NCBI RefSeq assembly: GCF_007991495.1
Contig: NZ_BJYL01000017.1
Location: 47,881 to 111,880 of the forward strand
DNA: 64,000 nucleotides
Reading direction: 5' to 3'
Origin: Sporosarcina luteola
GTDB taxonomy: Bacteria; Bacillota; Bacilli; Bacillales_A; Planococcaceae
Part shown: positions 34,951 through 43,206 of the stretch, in pieces
Position numbering within the stretch: position 1 is the first letter of the stretch
Layout: the number at the start of each line of letters is the position of its first letter
Translations under genes and position numbers: made by a program
Notes under the pieces: generated by a model
What the model was told of the DNA's origin: nothing
Databases searched by the model: none
The model's input: the letters and a program-made list of their open reading frames with translations, nothing else

Positions 34951-35737
34951 AGATGAAATACGTCAGCAACAATTTTTACACAAAGAAATTATGAACTATG
35001 CCAGCTTTCATGAGCCGAGCATTGAAGTTGTTTTATGCACAAACACACCCGATGAGGTTTTCACTTACTTGGAGAGCAAAGAAGCGGATTGTTATTTCTT
35101 AGATATTGAGCTCAATCACCCATTATCCGGAATGGAGGTGGCTATGGAAATCCGCAGATTGGATCCTTTAGCCACAATCATCTTCATCACTTCACACGCT
35201 GACCAATTGAAGCTAACATTTACCTATAAGCTTGCTGCGCTTGATTTCATCGTGAAAGAGACACCTGATCAAATCGCTTCAGATGTACGGGAAGCATTGC
35301 AAGCTGCATTCACAAAATACAAACAGCTAGGTGAAATCGATCATCCAGCAATGATTCAAATTGCCATCGGCGAACGGATTAAAAACATCGCTATGCAAGA
35401 TATTTATTTTATTGAAAGCTCCTCAATTCCGCATAAGCTCGCATTACACGAACGAAATGGGTACTACGAATTCTATGGCAAACTAGTAGACTTTGAGAAT
35501 GTGGACCTATCATTTTTCCGTTGTCACAAAAGTTATCTGATCAATCTCCGACACGTTAAGGAAATCAATAGAAAAGATCGGATTGTGAAGATGACCAACG
35601 GGACTGAATGTATTATTTCATTTCGCCAGCTACGGGAATTGCAAAAAAGATTACTGGACTTGCCATCAACTGATCAGGAAATTTGGATGGATGAAAGGAA
35701 AAACCATGCCAATAATCGAACACGAGATTGTAATTAA
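34925..35737 (+). CDS. AgrA-like response regulator (receiver + LytTR)
   Basis: A two-component regulator of about 270 aa. The receiver domain has EDE near the N-terminus, the phospho-Asp in CYFLDIELNH and a Lys-containing IVKETP. The C-terminal LytTR DNA-binding domain covers about residues 140-245 (DIYFIESSSIPHK, FFRCHKSYLINLRHVKEINR). The ATG at 34925 follows GAGG by 6 nt and overlaps the kinase gene by 26 bp; an ATG at 34931 is also possible. Targets were not identified: no LytTR-type repeat is obvious here. Confidence 0.88.
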   Translation: MNMRVIICEDEIRQQQFLHKEIMNYASFHEPSIEVVLCTNTPDEVFTYLESKEADCYFLDIELNHPLSGMEVAMEIRRLDPLATIIFITSHADQLKLTFTYKLAALDFIVKETPDQIASDVREALQAAFTKYKQLGEIDHPAMIQIAIGERIKNIAMQDIYFIESSSIPHKLALHERNGYYEFYGKLVDFENVDLSFFRCHKSYLINLRHVKEINRKDRIVKMTNGTECIISFRQLRELQKRLLDLPSTDQEIWMDERKNHANNRTRDCN

Positions 35738-36158
35738 TGCACCCATCCATATTTGTTTTGACCTTGCCAGAAATGTAGACGTCCACACGGAAACAACAGC
35801 AAAGACGAAGGAAAGAGCTGTCGGAGGAGTGAGGACCGGACTAATGGAGAACGGTGATATAGTTACGTGGGAAGCCGTTCATTTGGGAATTAAACAAAGA
35901 TTGACCGCGAAAATTATCGAGATGGATCGACCTTATCATTTCAAGGATATCATGGTGAAAGGTGCGTTCCATTCTTTTACACATACCCATGATTTTATTG
36001 AAAACGACACAGGAACGATTATGAAAGATACGTTTGAATATAGATCCCCTTTTGGGAGCATTGGAAAACTAGCCGATCGATTGTTTTTGGAAACATATAT
36101 GAGGAAATTTATTGCAAACCGCGCAATTGAATTGAAAAAGATAGCAGAAGAATGTTAG
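35706..36158 (+). CDS. SRPBCC-fold (polyketide cyclase-like) protein
   Basis: A 150-aa protein with the START/SRPBCC pattern: IEHEIVINAPIHICFDLARNVDVH at the N-terminus, GDIVTWEAVHLGIKQRLTAKI strands in the middle and a long C-terminal helix ending AIELKKIAEEC. Such proteins bind hydrophobic ligands; the ligand is unknown. AAAGGA lies 6 nt before the ATG at 35706, within the end of the response regulator gene, so it is translationally coupled to the sensory pair. Confidence 0.8.
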   Translation: MPIIEHEIVINAPIHICFDLARNVDVHTETTAKTKERAVGGVRTGLMENGDIVTWEAVHLGIKQRLTAKIIEMDRPYHFKDIMVKGAFHSFTHTHDFIENDTGTIMKDTFEYRSPFGSIGKLADRLFLETYMRKFIANRAIELKKIAEEC

Positions 36159-36221
36159 ACACATCAAAACGAATAAACCAGGCCATATTAAGAATGCAAA
36201 ATGATATGGGAGGTTTTCGTA

Positions 36222-36395
36222 ATGAAACAAGGCGCGCACAGCAATCTATATTCAAATCCGAAAACGCCGGGTAATCGACAAGAAGTAAAAGAAGAAATTT
36301 CAATGGAGTTGTCGGAACTTGGCAATTTGAAGCCGAAACAGGAGCCGATGACACCGAATAAGCGGCAGAAGTCGGAGAGGGATAAACACTATTGA
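36222..36395 (+). CDS. Small hydrophilic protein of unknown function
   Basis: A 57-aa highly charged protein with Asn/Pro/Lys-rich ends (NLYSNPKTPGNRQ near the start, PMTPNKRQKSERDKHY at the end) and no hydrophobic segment. GGGAGG lies 8 nt before the ATG, and a hairpin follows the stop, supporting a real gene. The composition is like small spore-associated proteins of Bacillales, but I cannot assign it to a named family. Confidence 0.65.
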   Translation: MKQGAHSNLYSNPKTPGNRQEVKEEISMELSELGNLKPKQEPMTPNKRQKSERDKHY

Positions 36396-36409
36396 AATAG
36401 ATCGACGTT

Positions 36410-36435
36410 CCTGCGGGATGTCTTCTTCCCGCAGG
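36410..36435. terminator. Terminator-like hairpin between converging genes
   Basis: A perfect CCTGCGGG / CCCGCAGG stem with a 10-nt loop lies between the small hydrophilic gene and the methyltransferase gene. The following T tract is poor. Confidence 0.6.
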
Positions 36436-36448
36436 ATTTATTAGAAAC

Positions 36449-37219
36449 TTATGCCGTTTGCACCCTGCATACATACACCATTGAAACGCTCTTCGCATTC
36501 AATTCATTCTCATCCCAATCGCCATACACATGCACAATTTCAAACCCATTTGCGGCTACTAAACGTTCCATTTCTTTTGGAAATGAATAACGGAGGGAAA
36601 TGCCGTCCTCTTCCTCAGCGATTAACGAATCGTCTTGATAAATTCGTCGATGCGTTTGGCAATTCAATATCTGTGTCAAATGATCATACACATCACGATG
36701 ACTCTCCATCACCTGATCGCCATTTTTATCGAGATATGTCTCCTCGTATTCATCAATAGCAGAAAGCTCCTTCAATACCGGATTCCGTGTATCAAAAATG
36801 AAAATGCCTCCATCTACTAAGTGCTCGCGTACAGAATGGAATAAAGCGTCTTGCGCTTCATTCGTTAAAAAATGTTGAAAGGAATTTCCTGTCATGAACG
36901 CTAGTGAACTTCTGACAGGAAGATTCAAGTTCGTGCAATCTTGCTGCATGAATTCAATCGTAACTTCCGCTTGTTCGGCTTTCCGCCGAGCCCTTGCCAA
37001 CATGCCTTCATGCAAGTCTACTCCAACCATTTGGAATCCGCGCTGTGCCATTGGAATCGTCAATCTGCCTGTTCCGCAAGCCAGTTCCAATATGGGATGT
37101 TTCTGATCAGCCCATTTCAGAATGATGCCCAAGTCCTTCTGATACGTGTCATATAAATGATCGTACATTTCAGGATCGGCGTATTTCTCTAGGTTTTTTT
37201 CTAATATGTTTTGGTTCAT
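36449..37219 (-). CDS. Class I SAM-dependent methyltransferase
   Basis: A 256-aa methyltransferase with motif I LELACGTGRLTIPMA near residue 43, an acidic motif II VGVDLHEGML and motif IV FMTGNSFQHF. The substrate is not predictable. It is the last gene of a five-gene minus-strand run, overlapping the DUF6176-like gene by 4 bp (ATGA), so it is co-translated with it. Confidence 0.85.
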   Translation of the reverse strand: MNQNILEKNLEKYADPEMYDHLYDTYQKDLGIILKWADQKHPILELACGTGRLTIPMAQRGFQMVGVDLHEGMLARARRKAEQAEVTIEFMQQDCTNLNLPVRSSLAFMTGNSFQHFLTNEAQDALFHSVREHLVDGGIFIFDTRNPVLKELSAIDEYEETYLDKNGDQVMESHRDVYDHLTQILNCQTHRRIYQDDSLIAEEEDGISLRYSFPKEMERLVAANGFEIVHVYGDWDENELNAKSVSMVYVCRVQTA

Positions 37220-37566
37220 TCAGTCATCACACTTCTTACTTTTTCAGGTATCATAACGACTTCTGTCTTTAAATCCACCGGTCGGAATGTTTCATCTATA
37301 CATTCATCCCAGAACTCCAAATGTTTCTTATCTATCCAATGCTCGGATTGCTCTACTTCTTGTCCTCCTTCACCTTGGACTGAATACCAATATAAATACT
37401 CATCGCCGTTTAGGTCTTCTCTGAAAATAGTTTCAACATACATCTTTTCGCCCTCTAATGTTACGAGAACGTCTTTCATATGATCTTTCAAAAACGTTAG
37501 CCACTCATCAACCCGCTCAGATTTTCCTTTCTTCACGCGAAATCTTGTCAATTCTATATTCATCAT
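37216..37566 (-). CDS. DUF6176-like small protein
   Basis: A 116-aa soluble protein with an alpha/beta ferredoxin-like pattern (IELTRFRVKKGKSERVDEWL at the start, then GEKMYVETIFRE and EYLYWYSVQ strands). It resembles proteins grouped as DUF6176, with no established function. It overlaps the P-loop kinase gene at its start and the methyltransferase at its end by 4 bp each. Confidence 0.75.
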   Translation of the reverse strand: MMNIELTRFRVKKGKSERVDEWLTFLKDHMKDVLVTLEGEKMYVETIFREDLNGDEYLYWYSVQGEGGQEVEQSEHWIDKKHLEFWDECIDETFRPVDLKTEVVMIPEKVRSVMTE

Positions 37567-38078
37567 TCAGTTCCCCCTAATATACTGCTAACCAGCAATT
37601 GATTCTTTACAGGATTGTCCCTTATAACTAACAACTTCCCCAAATAAGGTTGAAGGATCCCGTCCAACTCGTCTCGATCTCCTTCAAACTGCCTCGTCCA
37701 TTTATACATATTGCGAAGCATTTGAAAATCCGGTTTATACGCACATTCCTCCACGCCGATCATTTGCTTCACATGTCTACTCAAATTCCGGAACTTCCGT
37801 TTCCATAAAGGCGGGTCCAGCCAAATGACAATATCGGCCATCTCCAAAAGGATGTGATAGGAAGGACGGTAAACACCTTCCGCAACCCAGCATCCCTTGG
37901 CATCCATTTCGTGAATGATTTGCACTTGCTCTTCAGGCGTCCGCTTGATCCGCTCACCATCCACGTTATGATAAACAACCGAGTCCAACTCAACAAAAGG
38001 CAAACCCATTTGCTTCGTCAATTCCTTCGCGTAAGTCGTTTTCCCGCTCGCAACGATACCCATAATGAAGATTTTCAT
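37563..38078 (-). CDS. P-loop kinase-like protein (topology-modulation/adenylate kinase-like)
   Basis: A 171-aa P-loop NTPase with Walker A GIVASGKTTYA at residues 7-17, a substrate-side LDSVVYH motif, and a Walker B-like strand ADIVIWLDPP followed by R-rich lid WKRKFRNLSRHVK. This matches the small kinases annotated as DNA topology modulation protein FlaR; the substrate is unknown. It sits in the operon with GrpB-like, DUF6176-like and methyltransferase genes. Confidence 0.82.
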   Translation of the reverse strand: MKIFIMGIVASGKTTYAKELTKQMGLPFVELDSVVYHNVDGERIKRTPEEQVQIIHEMDAKGCWVAEGVYRPSYHILLEMADIVIWLDPPLWKRKFRNLSRHVKQMIGVEECAYKPDFQMLRNMYKWTRQFEGDRDELDGILQPYLGKLLVIRDNPVKNQLLVSSILGGTE

Positions 38079-38096
38079 TTTTCCTCAACCCCGTTT

Positions 38097-38609
38097 TTAC
38101 TTCTTAGCCCATTCCATTGCTTCCCGTTCAATTTGAACCGCTAATTCGGCCTTTCCATTTATGTACGAGTCAATATCATAAGGGAATTTCTGTGCTAGCT
38201 TCTCTTTCAAATCCCCATATGCCTTCGCTTTCTCGGGATGTTTTCGCAGGAAGTCACGAAATGCAAGATGTCGATCGATTTCCGGAGAGCCATTCTCGTA
38301 AATATGGATATGATGCGTCCGCTCGTCTCCACCTTTTTGAAAATAACGGCGTCTCGCAATTCCATTCTCGCCCTTCGCTTCGTACCCAATTGCAGCCATT
38401 TTTCCGTCATACTGATTGACTTGTGTAATATCTTTCATGACAGGCATAATGTCGATAATAGGCTTTGCGGACAAACCTTGTATGGATGTGCTGCCGATAT
38501 GGTGGATTTCGATTATTTCCGTGCCAAATATCTCCTTTAATATAGCCGCCTCCTCGTCAAAAGCAACGCTCCATCTTTCAGAAAAAGGTATTACTTCTAC
38601 TTTCCGCAT
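38097..38609 (-). CDS. GrpB/UPF0157 family protein
   Basis: A 170-aa GrpB-family member, part of the nucleotidyltransferase-like fold. The signature is IHHIGSTSIQGLSAKPIIDIMP near residues 36-57, with GENGIARRRYFQKGG and THHIHIYENGS later. The biochemical role of the family is not settled. GGGGG lies 6 nt before the ATG at 38609; the longer frame from 38630 has no such site. It lies between the deaminase and kinase-like genes. Confidence 0.88.
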   Translation of the reverse strand: MRKVEVIPFSERWSVAFDEEAAILKEIFGTEIIEIHHIGSTSIQGLSAKPIIDIMPVMKDITQVNQYDGKMAAIGYEAKGENGIARRRYFQKGGDERTHHIHIYENGSPEIDRHLAFRDFLRKHPEKAKAYGDLKEKLAQKFPYDIDSYINGKAELAVQIEREAMEWAKK

Positions 38610-38630
38610 ATCGTACCCCCTATCCAACAC

Positions 38631-39053
38631 TTATTTACTCCACATCTCCTCATACTCCTTATAAGCAGCAGTCCAATGATACGGTTGAACATCGGACAGT
38701 TTTTTGAACATTAATTCCCGCCCAGGTAAAGTGACTGCCACCTTTACATTTGGCCCCCAATAGAATAGACGCTCCTGACATACACCACATGGGGACAGCA
38801 CCTTGAACTCGGAGACTTCATCATCTCGGACGACGCATATGGAGTGCGTAACCCTTTTATTCAACTTATGCGCCTCCAAAATCGACCCCGTTTCCATGCA
38901 CAATTCCGTAGATGCATTAATAACTTCCGGAGCAACACTTGTCAAAATCGTACCATCCTCCAGGCCCATAGCCGCTGCTCCGCCCCAGCCTGCAGGATAT
39001 CGTTTCTTTATCAAATCAACAGCTGCATCATATAATGCTTTCTCAAAGCTCAT
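38631..39053 (-). CDS. Cytidine deaminase-family protein
   Basis: A 140-aa zinc-dependent deaminase of the cytidine/blasticidin-S deaminase group. The zinc site appears as STELCMETGSI (Cys and catalytic Glu, with Met in place of the usual Ala of C-A-E) and SPCGVCQERL (PCxxC). The substrate could be cytidine or a nucleoside antibiotic. It starts the five-gene run to 36449. A terminator hairpin lies 25 bp upstream, so its promoter is not evident. Confidence 0.8.
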   Translation of the reverse strand: MSFEKALYDAAVDLIKKRYPAGWGGAAAMGLEDGTILTSVAPEVINASTELCMETGSILEAHKLNKRVTHSICVVRDDEVSEFKVLSPCGVCQERLFYWGPNVKVAVTLPGRELMFKKLSDVQPYHWTAAYKEYEEMWSK

Positions 39054-39077
39054 AAAAATTCCACCCTTCCCTCACGG

Positions 39078-39112
39078 AAAAAGGGCTAACAGAATGCATA
39101 ATTGTTAGCCCC
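39078..39112 (-). terminator. Terminator after the DinB-like gene
   Basis: On the minus strand GGGCTAACA / TGTTAGCCC with an 11-nt loop is followed by TTTTT. It leaves only about 25 bp before the deaminase gene. Confidence 0.85.
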
Positions 39113-39127
39113 ACCACTGTCTCTTAC

Positions 39128-39670
39128 TTATTTTTCCGAAGCATGCATCATTTTCTTGATTAATCGAATTTGCCCACGGTGATTCAATTCATCCTCAAAT
39201 ACGTGAAACCATTTGAAGTAATTATTTGTAGGCTTCCCATACCAAAATGGGGATTGTTCGAATAGCCATGAATCAGGCAATGTCTCGAATGTATCGATTG
39301 TCTTTTTCCTCGTTTGTTCCAACTCTTCAAGGTAATATTCAATTGGATTCCCTTTGATTTGTTCCCTTGCAGCATCTCCAAGTTCCAGTGCTGGGTTCAA
39401 CAGTTGGATATCCTCATCCGTGAAATCCCGGTTTTCAAATGAATCGATTTGATAGGCTTTTTCAACTGATACCATATGGGCGAGCAGCATGCCGATGGAA
39501 TTGGCTTCGTCGTTAAAGAGGAAATCCAATTGTTCCACTGTTAGATCTCTCACTTCAGCCAATGTTGTCTCCCTTGTATATTCCATCATGGATGCCAATT
39601 TGCTAAACTCCAAACCCAGACCATCTTTTTGGTCGATTACGTATAATCCTTGATTTTCTAATTTTGTCAT
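39128..39670 (-). CDS. DinB-family protein
   Basis: A 180-aa four-helix-bundle protein of the DinB/YfiT-like superfamily. The metal-binding histidines are in MLLAHMVSVEKAY near residue 69, WFHVFEDELNHRGQI near residue 155, plus a helix starting LEFSKLASMMEYTR. Family members are putative metal-dependent thiol transferases. It is a single gene with its own terminator. Confidence 0.85.
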   Translation of the reverse strand: MTKLENQGLYVIDQKDGLGLEFSKLASMMEYTRETTLAEVRDLTVEQLDFLFNDEANSIGMLLAHMVSVEKAYQIDSFENRDFTDEDIQLLNPALELGDAAREQIKGNPIEYYLEELEQTRKKTIDTFETLPDSWLFEQSPFWYGKPTNNYFKWFHVFEDELNHRGQIRLIKKMMHASEK

Positions 39671-39742
39671 TTCACTCTTCCTCCTAGGATTGCGAGAACA
39701 AAATGTCAGGATAAAGAGTCCATTACCAGCCTCCGGCGGATG

Positions 39743-39772
39743 AAAAAAAGACTACCGATTTACGATAGTCTT
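39743..39772 (-). terminator. Terminator of the 26-codon small ORF
   Basis: On the minus strand AGACTATCG / CGGTAGTCT (one G-T) with a 5-nt loop is followed by TTTTTT. It begins 12 bp after the small ORF stop. Confidence 0.85.
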
Positions 39773-39783
39773 CGATGAAGTAG

Positions 39784-39864
39784 TCATATTTCATCGCCAA
39801 AGGAAGGTACATAATTGGACATCGTGAATCTTATTGTTCTCTTATGAATTTTAAACCGACTCAT
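39784..39864 (-). CDS. Candidate 26-residue basic small protein
   Basis: An ATG at 39864 behind GGAAGGTG (5-6 nt spacing) opens 26 codons and ends with TGA at 39784. The peptide starts MSRFKIHKRTIRFTMS and ends VPSFGDEI; its N-terminal half is strongly basic. A good ribosome site, a short frame and an immediate intrinsic terminator together support a genuine small gene or a short regulatory transcript. I do not recognise a family. Confidence 0.55.
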   Translation of the reverse strand: MSRFKIHKRTIRFTMSNYVPSFGDEI

Positions 39865-39959
39865 GATATCACCTTCCTTTTTGCACGAATTTCCCAACTA
39901 CTTGCATTCTACTAGACATTCCGACAATAGTAAATGGATTTTTCGAAATTTAATTTATT

Positions 39960-40454
39960 TCAAATCCCCTTCAAATAATTAATCTTCTTAAGGTCTTTGA
40001 AGTTATTTTTTTCTGCCCTATAACTATCTTTAGAGGAAGCTTGGTAAACTGCCGAGTATTGTTCGGGCGAAAGTAAATAATACTCTATGCCGTCAGTGGA
40101 ATATACTTCAAGCTCGTTTAATTGGATCCCTGCGAAATCCGGGAGCGTATCGATAATGCCAAACTCAACTGAAAGATTACCCTTTGCAAATTCATGTTCA
40201 TGTAGGTCAATTAATTCATAGCCAAGGTGCCCCATAATCGACATAATTCCTCTCCAATTATGCAATGCTGTCTCCGCAGGAGCTTCCCATCCCCTGCTAT
40301 CTCCAGGGACATGAATATCGAGATCCCCAGCATCCCAATTTCTATTCGTGACAATTTCAAAACCAACCGATCCCATTAATAAAGGAATAATATTGATAGC
40401 ATTTAATTCCTTTGCAATTTGTAAAAACACATTGAACTTTTCATTAGAACGCAT
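39960..40454 (-). CDS. Nucleotidyltransferase-fold protein of unknown function
   Basis: A 164-aa protein with the segment LMGSVGFEIVTNRNW followed by DLDIHVPG, which resembles the GS...DxD signature of minimal nucleotidyltransferases, and a later acidic strand LSVEFGIID. It may be active or a degenerate member. Of two ATGs after GGAG, the one at 40454 has the better spacing (7 nt). It overlaps the aminoglycoside-phosphotransferase-like gene by 11 bp and is probably translated with it. Confidence 0.65.
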   Translation of the reverse strand: MRSNEKFNVFLQIAKELNAINIIPLLMGSVGFEIVTNRNWDAGDLDIHVPGDSRGWEAPAETALHNWRGIMSIMGHLGYELIDLHEHEFAKGNLSVEFGIIDTLPDFAGIQLNELEVYSTDGIEYYLLSPEQYSAVYQASSKDSYRAEKNNFKDLKKINYLKGI

Positions 40455-41310
40455 CCTCATACTCCTTCAATTTCTGTTTCCAATACTCCCACGCCTTCAA
40501 ATACTCCGCCAAATCATGCGGATGCACTTTCTTACAAATGCCAATGCGCGTATATAACTGAAAAACAACTTCATCGACTAAACGCGCTGTGTCCATCTCC
40601 ACATTCTTCAATAAGGCAAATGAACCGAGCAATGTCTCCATATCTAAATCATCCGGCGACGAACAAAATGCATATGTAAAGTCATAGATCACCGGACCTA
40701 CCATTGGATCGGGATCAATGACACCGACAAGTTGATCCTGATGAAACACAAAGTTATGTACGCCTGTATCGCCATGGAGAAGATATTTATCGGTTTGTCG
40801 TCCATTCTCCGCAAGACGCTCGACAATCTGTTTCATTCGTACATAATCCTTATGCGGCAACAAATCCCCGACATTGTCATAAGCATAGTCCAAGCTTATT
40901 CTGTTGAACTCAATCCAGTTTTGCCGAGGCGTTCCCCCTAATCGACCCCATGGCGCTTGCGAATCATATTTTTTGTACTGAGTAAACAGACCTTCAACGA
41001 GAAGCTTCATCCAAACCGCTTTAGTACCACGATTGACGTGAGTTGTTCCTTCAAAATATTCATAGAGAAAAAATCTCTTCTCCGGATCCACATAATAAAC
41101 TTCAGGCAACAGCTCAATGTCTTTATATGTTTTGAAAAATTGTTCGACGACGTCAATATCTGCCGAGTGATCGTATTTTAAAATACTAGAAGACTTTTCA
41201 CTTTTTACTACATACACCTGTCCATCGGTCGTTCCACTTGTCAGTTGCTTGATTTCGGCTTGGCTTCCAATAAGCCCTTTATTTTGCAAATCAATAATCG
41301 TTTGATTCAT
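40444..41310 (-). CDS. Aminoglycoside phosphotransferase-family kinase
   Basis: A 288-aa protein kinase-like fold enzyme of the APH/choline kinase group. The catalytic loop is LLHGDTGVHNF and the metal-binding motif VIDPDPMVG follows about 18 residues later; an ATP-site Lys is likely in SSILKYDH. The physiological substrate is unknown and resistance should not be assumed. GGGAAGGG before the ATG at 41310 decides the start. It forms a pair with the nucleotidyltransferase-fold gene, itself an antibiotic-modifier-like fold. Confidence 0.83.
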   Translation of the reverse strand: MNQTIIDLQNKGLIGSQAEIKQLTSGTTDGQVYVVKSEKSSSILKYDHSADIDVVEQFFKTYKDIELLPEVYYVDPEKRFFLYEYFEGTTHVNRGTKAVWMKLLVEGLFTQYKKYDSQAPWGRLGGTPRQNWIEFNRISLDYAYDNVGDLLPHKDYVRMKQIVERLAENGRQTDKYLLHGDTGVHNFVFHQDQLVGVIDPDPMVGPVIYDFTYAFCSSPDDLDMETLLGSFALLKNVEMDTARLVDEVVFQLYTRIGICKKVHPHDLAEYLKAWEYWKQKLKEYEDAF

Positions 41311-41436
41311 ATGAAATCCCTTCCCTTTCAATTATAAATTCTCTATACGTTTGGCAAAGTCCTTTAATTTAAATGCAGGAGAAGATAGCTTCATTGTCGA
41401 ATGTATATTCCCATACAGATTGCTGGAGGGATGAAT

Positions 41437-42201
41437 ATGCGAAATGAATCACTCGTATTGAATAAAAAAAGTTGGGATGAGGTGGCACCACGGTTTTTCG
41501 GGCGGAATCCGCTGCCTGAATATGGACCGCTTGCGCCTCAAGAAGAGGATTTGAATTTACTTGGCGATGTGGCTGGCATGAAGGTTTTGGATATTGGCTG
41601 CGGAAGCGGACATTCTTTGCAGTATATGGATGCTCGGGATGCAGCGGAACTATGGGGAATTGATCTTTCAAAGACTCAGATTGAAACGGCGAAGGAGTTG
41701 TTGAAGGAGAGCAAAGCGCCTGTTCATTTATTTGAATCGCCGATGGAGGAAAACCCCGGACTGCCACTAGCATATTTTGATATTGTCTATTCCATCTATG
41801 CTTTGGGCTGGACGGCCGATTTGCGTAAAACCATCACAAATGTGCACGACTATTTGAAACCAGGCGGCATTTTTATTTTCAGTTGGGAGCATCCATTGCA
41901 CAGCCGTGCAAGCTTGGTAGGTGAAGAGCTTCATTTCAATAAATCGTATCATGAAGAAGGTGCTTATGATCATGAGGCTTGGCATGCGCCCGCAATTATG
42001 CAGCAGTACAAAGTGAGTACATATATCAATACATTGATCGAAGGTGGATTCGATATCGAGAAGGTCATCGAGGAAGTGTCGTTGACGGAAAAAGATGAGG
42101 AAAGGCATGCGAATCGGTGGTATTCATTTGAGAAAGCTAAGATGATGCCGACTACGTTGATTATCAAGTCCAGAAAAAAGAGTAATCGGGTTTCCACATG
42201 A
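41437..42201 (+). CDS. Class I SAM-dependent methyltransferase
   Basis: A 254-aa methyltransferase. Motif I is VLDIGCGSGHSLQYM near residue 49, with acidic LWGIDLSKTQIETA next and a YALGWTADLRKT substrate-side segment. GGAGG lies 7 nt before the ATG at 41437; the frame's earlier ATGs at 41401 and 41431 are badly spaced. It is transcribed alone, divergent from the phosphotransferase-like gene. Substrate unknown. Confidence 0.85.
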   Translation: MRNESLVLNKKSWDEVAPRFFGRNPLPEYGPLAPQEEDLNLLGDVAGMKVLDIGCGSGHSLQYMDARDAAELWGIDLSKTQIETAKELLKESKAPVHLFESPMEENPGLPLAYFDIVYSIYALGWTADLRKTITNVHDYLKPGGIFIFSWEHPLHSRASLVGEELHFNKSYHEEGAYDHEAWHAPAIMQQYKVSTYINTLIEGGFDIEKVIEEVSLTEKDEERHANRWYSFEKAKMMPTTLIIKSRKKSNRVST

Positions 42202-42298
42202 CCGTTGCCAAAATTATTTGAACTAATCCACCTTTTTAATTGAGAATTGTTATCACTTACTGTATAGTAACTAGTAACGATAAGTTAGGGGGATAATT

Positions 42299-43015
42299 AT
42301 GCAAATCTATTGGACGAAAATAAATAAGATTATTGAAGAAACGCCTGAGGTTAAAACGTATATGCTCGAATGCCCAGAAGGTCTTACTTGGGAAGAAGGC
42401 GCACACATCCACTTGGCTTTGGAAGGTTTTAATGCCGGTGAAAAACCAAACCGCAGTCTGATTCGCCATATGTCCATCTCCACTTTACCGCAATCAAATT
42501 CAATCGGCATTACAACGCGCATCAAAGAACAGTGTTCCGAATTTAAATCTACTCTAAGGAATCACAAAATCGGCGATGAGGTTGCAGTATTCAAAATCCA
42601 TTCGAATGTACCGCTAAAAAGAGAAGATAAAAATGTTTACTTATTATCTTCAGGTGTTGGCCTGGCAACGTTCAGACCGCTTGTCTTAGATTATTTTGAC
42701 CGTGCTGACAACGTCAATCAGATTCATTCTTTGAACATCGATTCATCGAGGGATTTCTTATTCCCTGATGTTTTTGAATCTACTCCAGACAAAAAGTTCA
42801 CAGCACAGTTCGTCGATAACCGCAAAGACTACTACGAAGAAGTGAAAAATCTTGCCGCAGATAAAGATGGACTCTTCTATATTGTCGGCAGTGACGAATT
42901 CCTCGTGCAAAACATTGAAGTATTGCGCGAACAGGGCATTAAGCCCGAACAAATCATGCTTGATAAGCGTGAAGGACAACTGCCTGAGTTTTTGTCCTTT
43001 GAATTGTCGATTTAA
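42299..43015 (+). CDS. Ferredoxin-reductase-type FAD/NAD(P)-binding protein
   Basis: A 238-aa oxidoreductase of the ferredoxin-NADP reductase superfamily, lacking a 2Fe-2S domain. The FAD region includes EEGAHIHLAL and RHMSISTLP near residues 33-61, and the NAD(P) side has LLSSGVGLATFRPLVLDYF and the late LFYIVGSDEF. AGGGGG precedes the ATG. It is a lone gene with a terminator; the electron acceptor is unknown. Confidence 0.82.
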   Translation: MQIYWTKINKIIEETPEVKTYMLECPEGLTWEEGAHIHLALEGFNAGEKPNRSLIRHMSISTLPQSNSIGITTRIKEQCSEFKSTLRNHKIGDEVAVFKIHSNVPLKREDKNVYLLSSGVGLATFRPLVLDYFDRADNVNQIHSLNIDSSRDFLFPDVFESTPDKKFTAQFVDNRKDYYEEVKNLAADKDGLFYIVGSDEFLVQNIEVLREQGIKPEQIMLDKREGQLPEFLSFELSI

Positions 43016-43047
43016 GCAGCATTCCACGATTAAAATATTTGATTCGC

Positions 43048-43087
43048 AAGCACATTCCATAACACGGATTTGTGCTTTTTATATTTT
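43048..43087 (+). terminator. Terminator of the ferredoxin-reductase-like gene
   Basis: AAGCACA / TGTGCTT with a 16-nt loop is followed by TTTATATTTTT. The remaining 120 bp to the next gene hold a small GGATTA/TAATCC hairpin and nothing else I can name. Confidence 0.75.
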
Positions 43088-43206
43088 TCGAAGGATTATT
43101 ATTAGTAATCCGGGCAAAAATTCCTTAAGAGGGGTTGGTGTGGGAATACGGATTTCTCCGACTCCATTGATTCACGATAAGCATCCTTACAGTGGAAGAA
43201 AGTTTT

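Noticed and set aside
39078..39112. Attenuator or riboswitch controlling the deaminase operon
   Set aside because: The hairpin is explained as the terminator of the DinB-like gene; no aptamer-like sequence was seen between it and the deaminase start.
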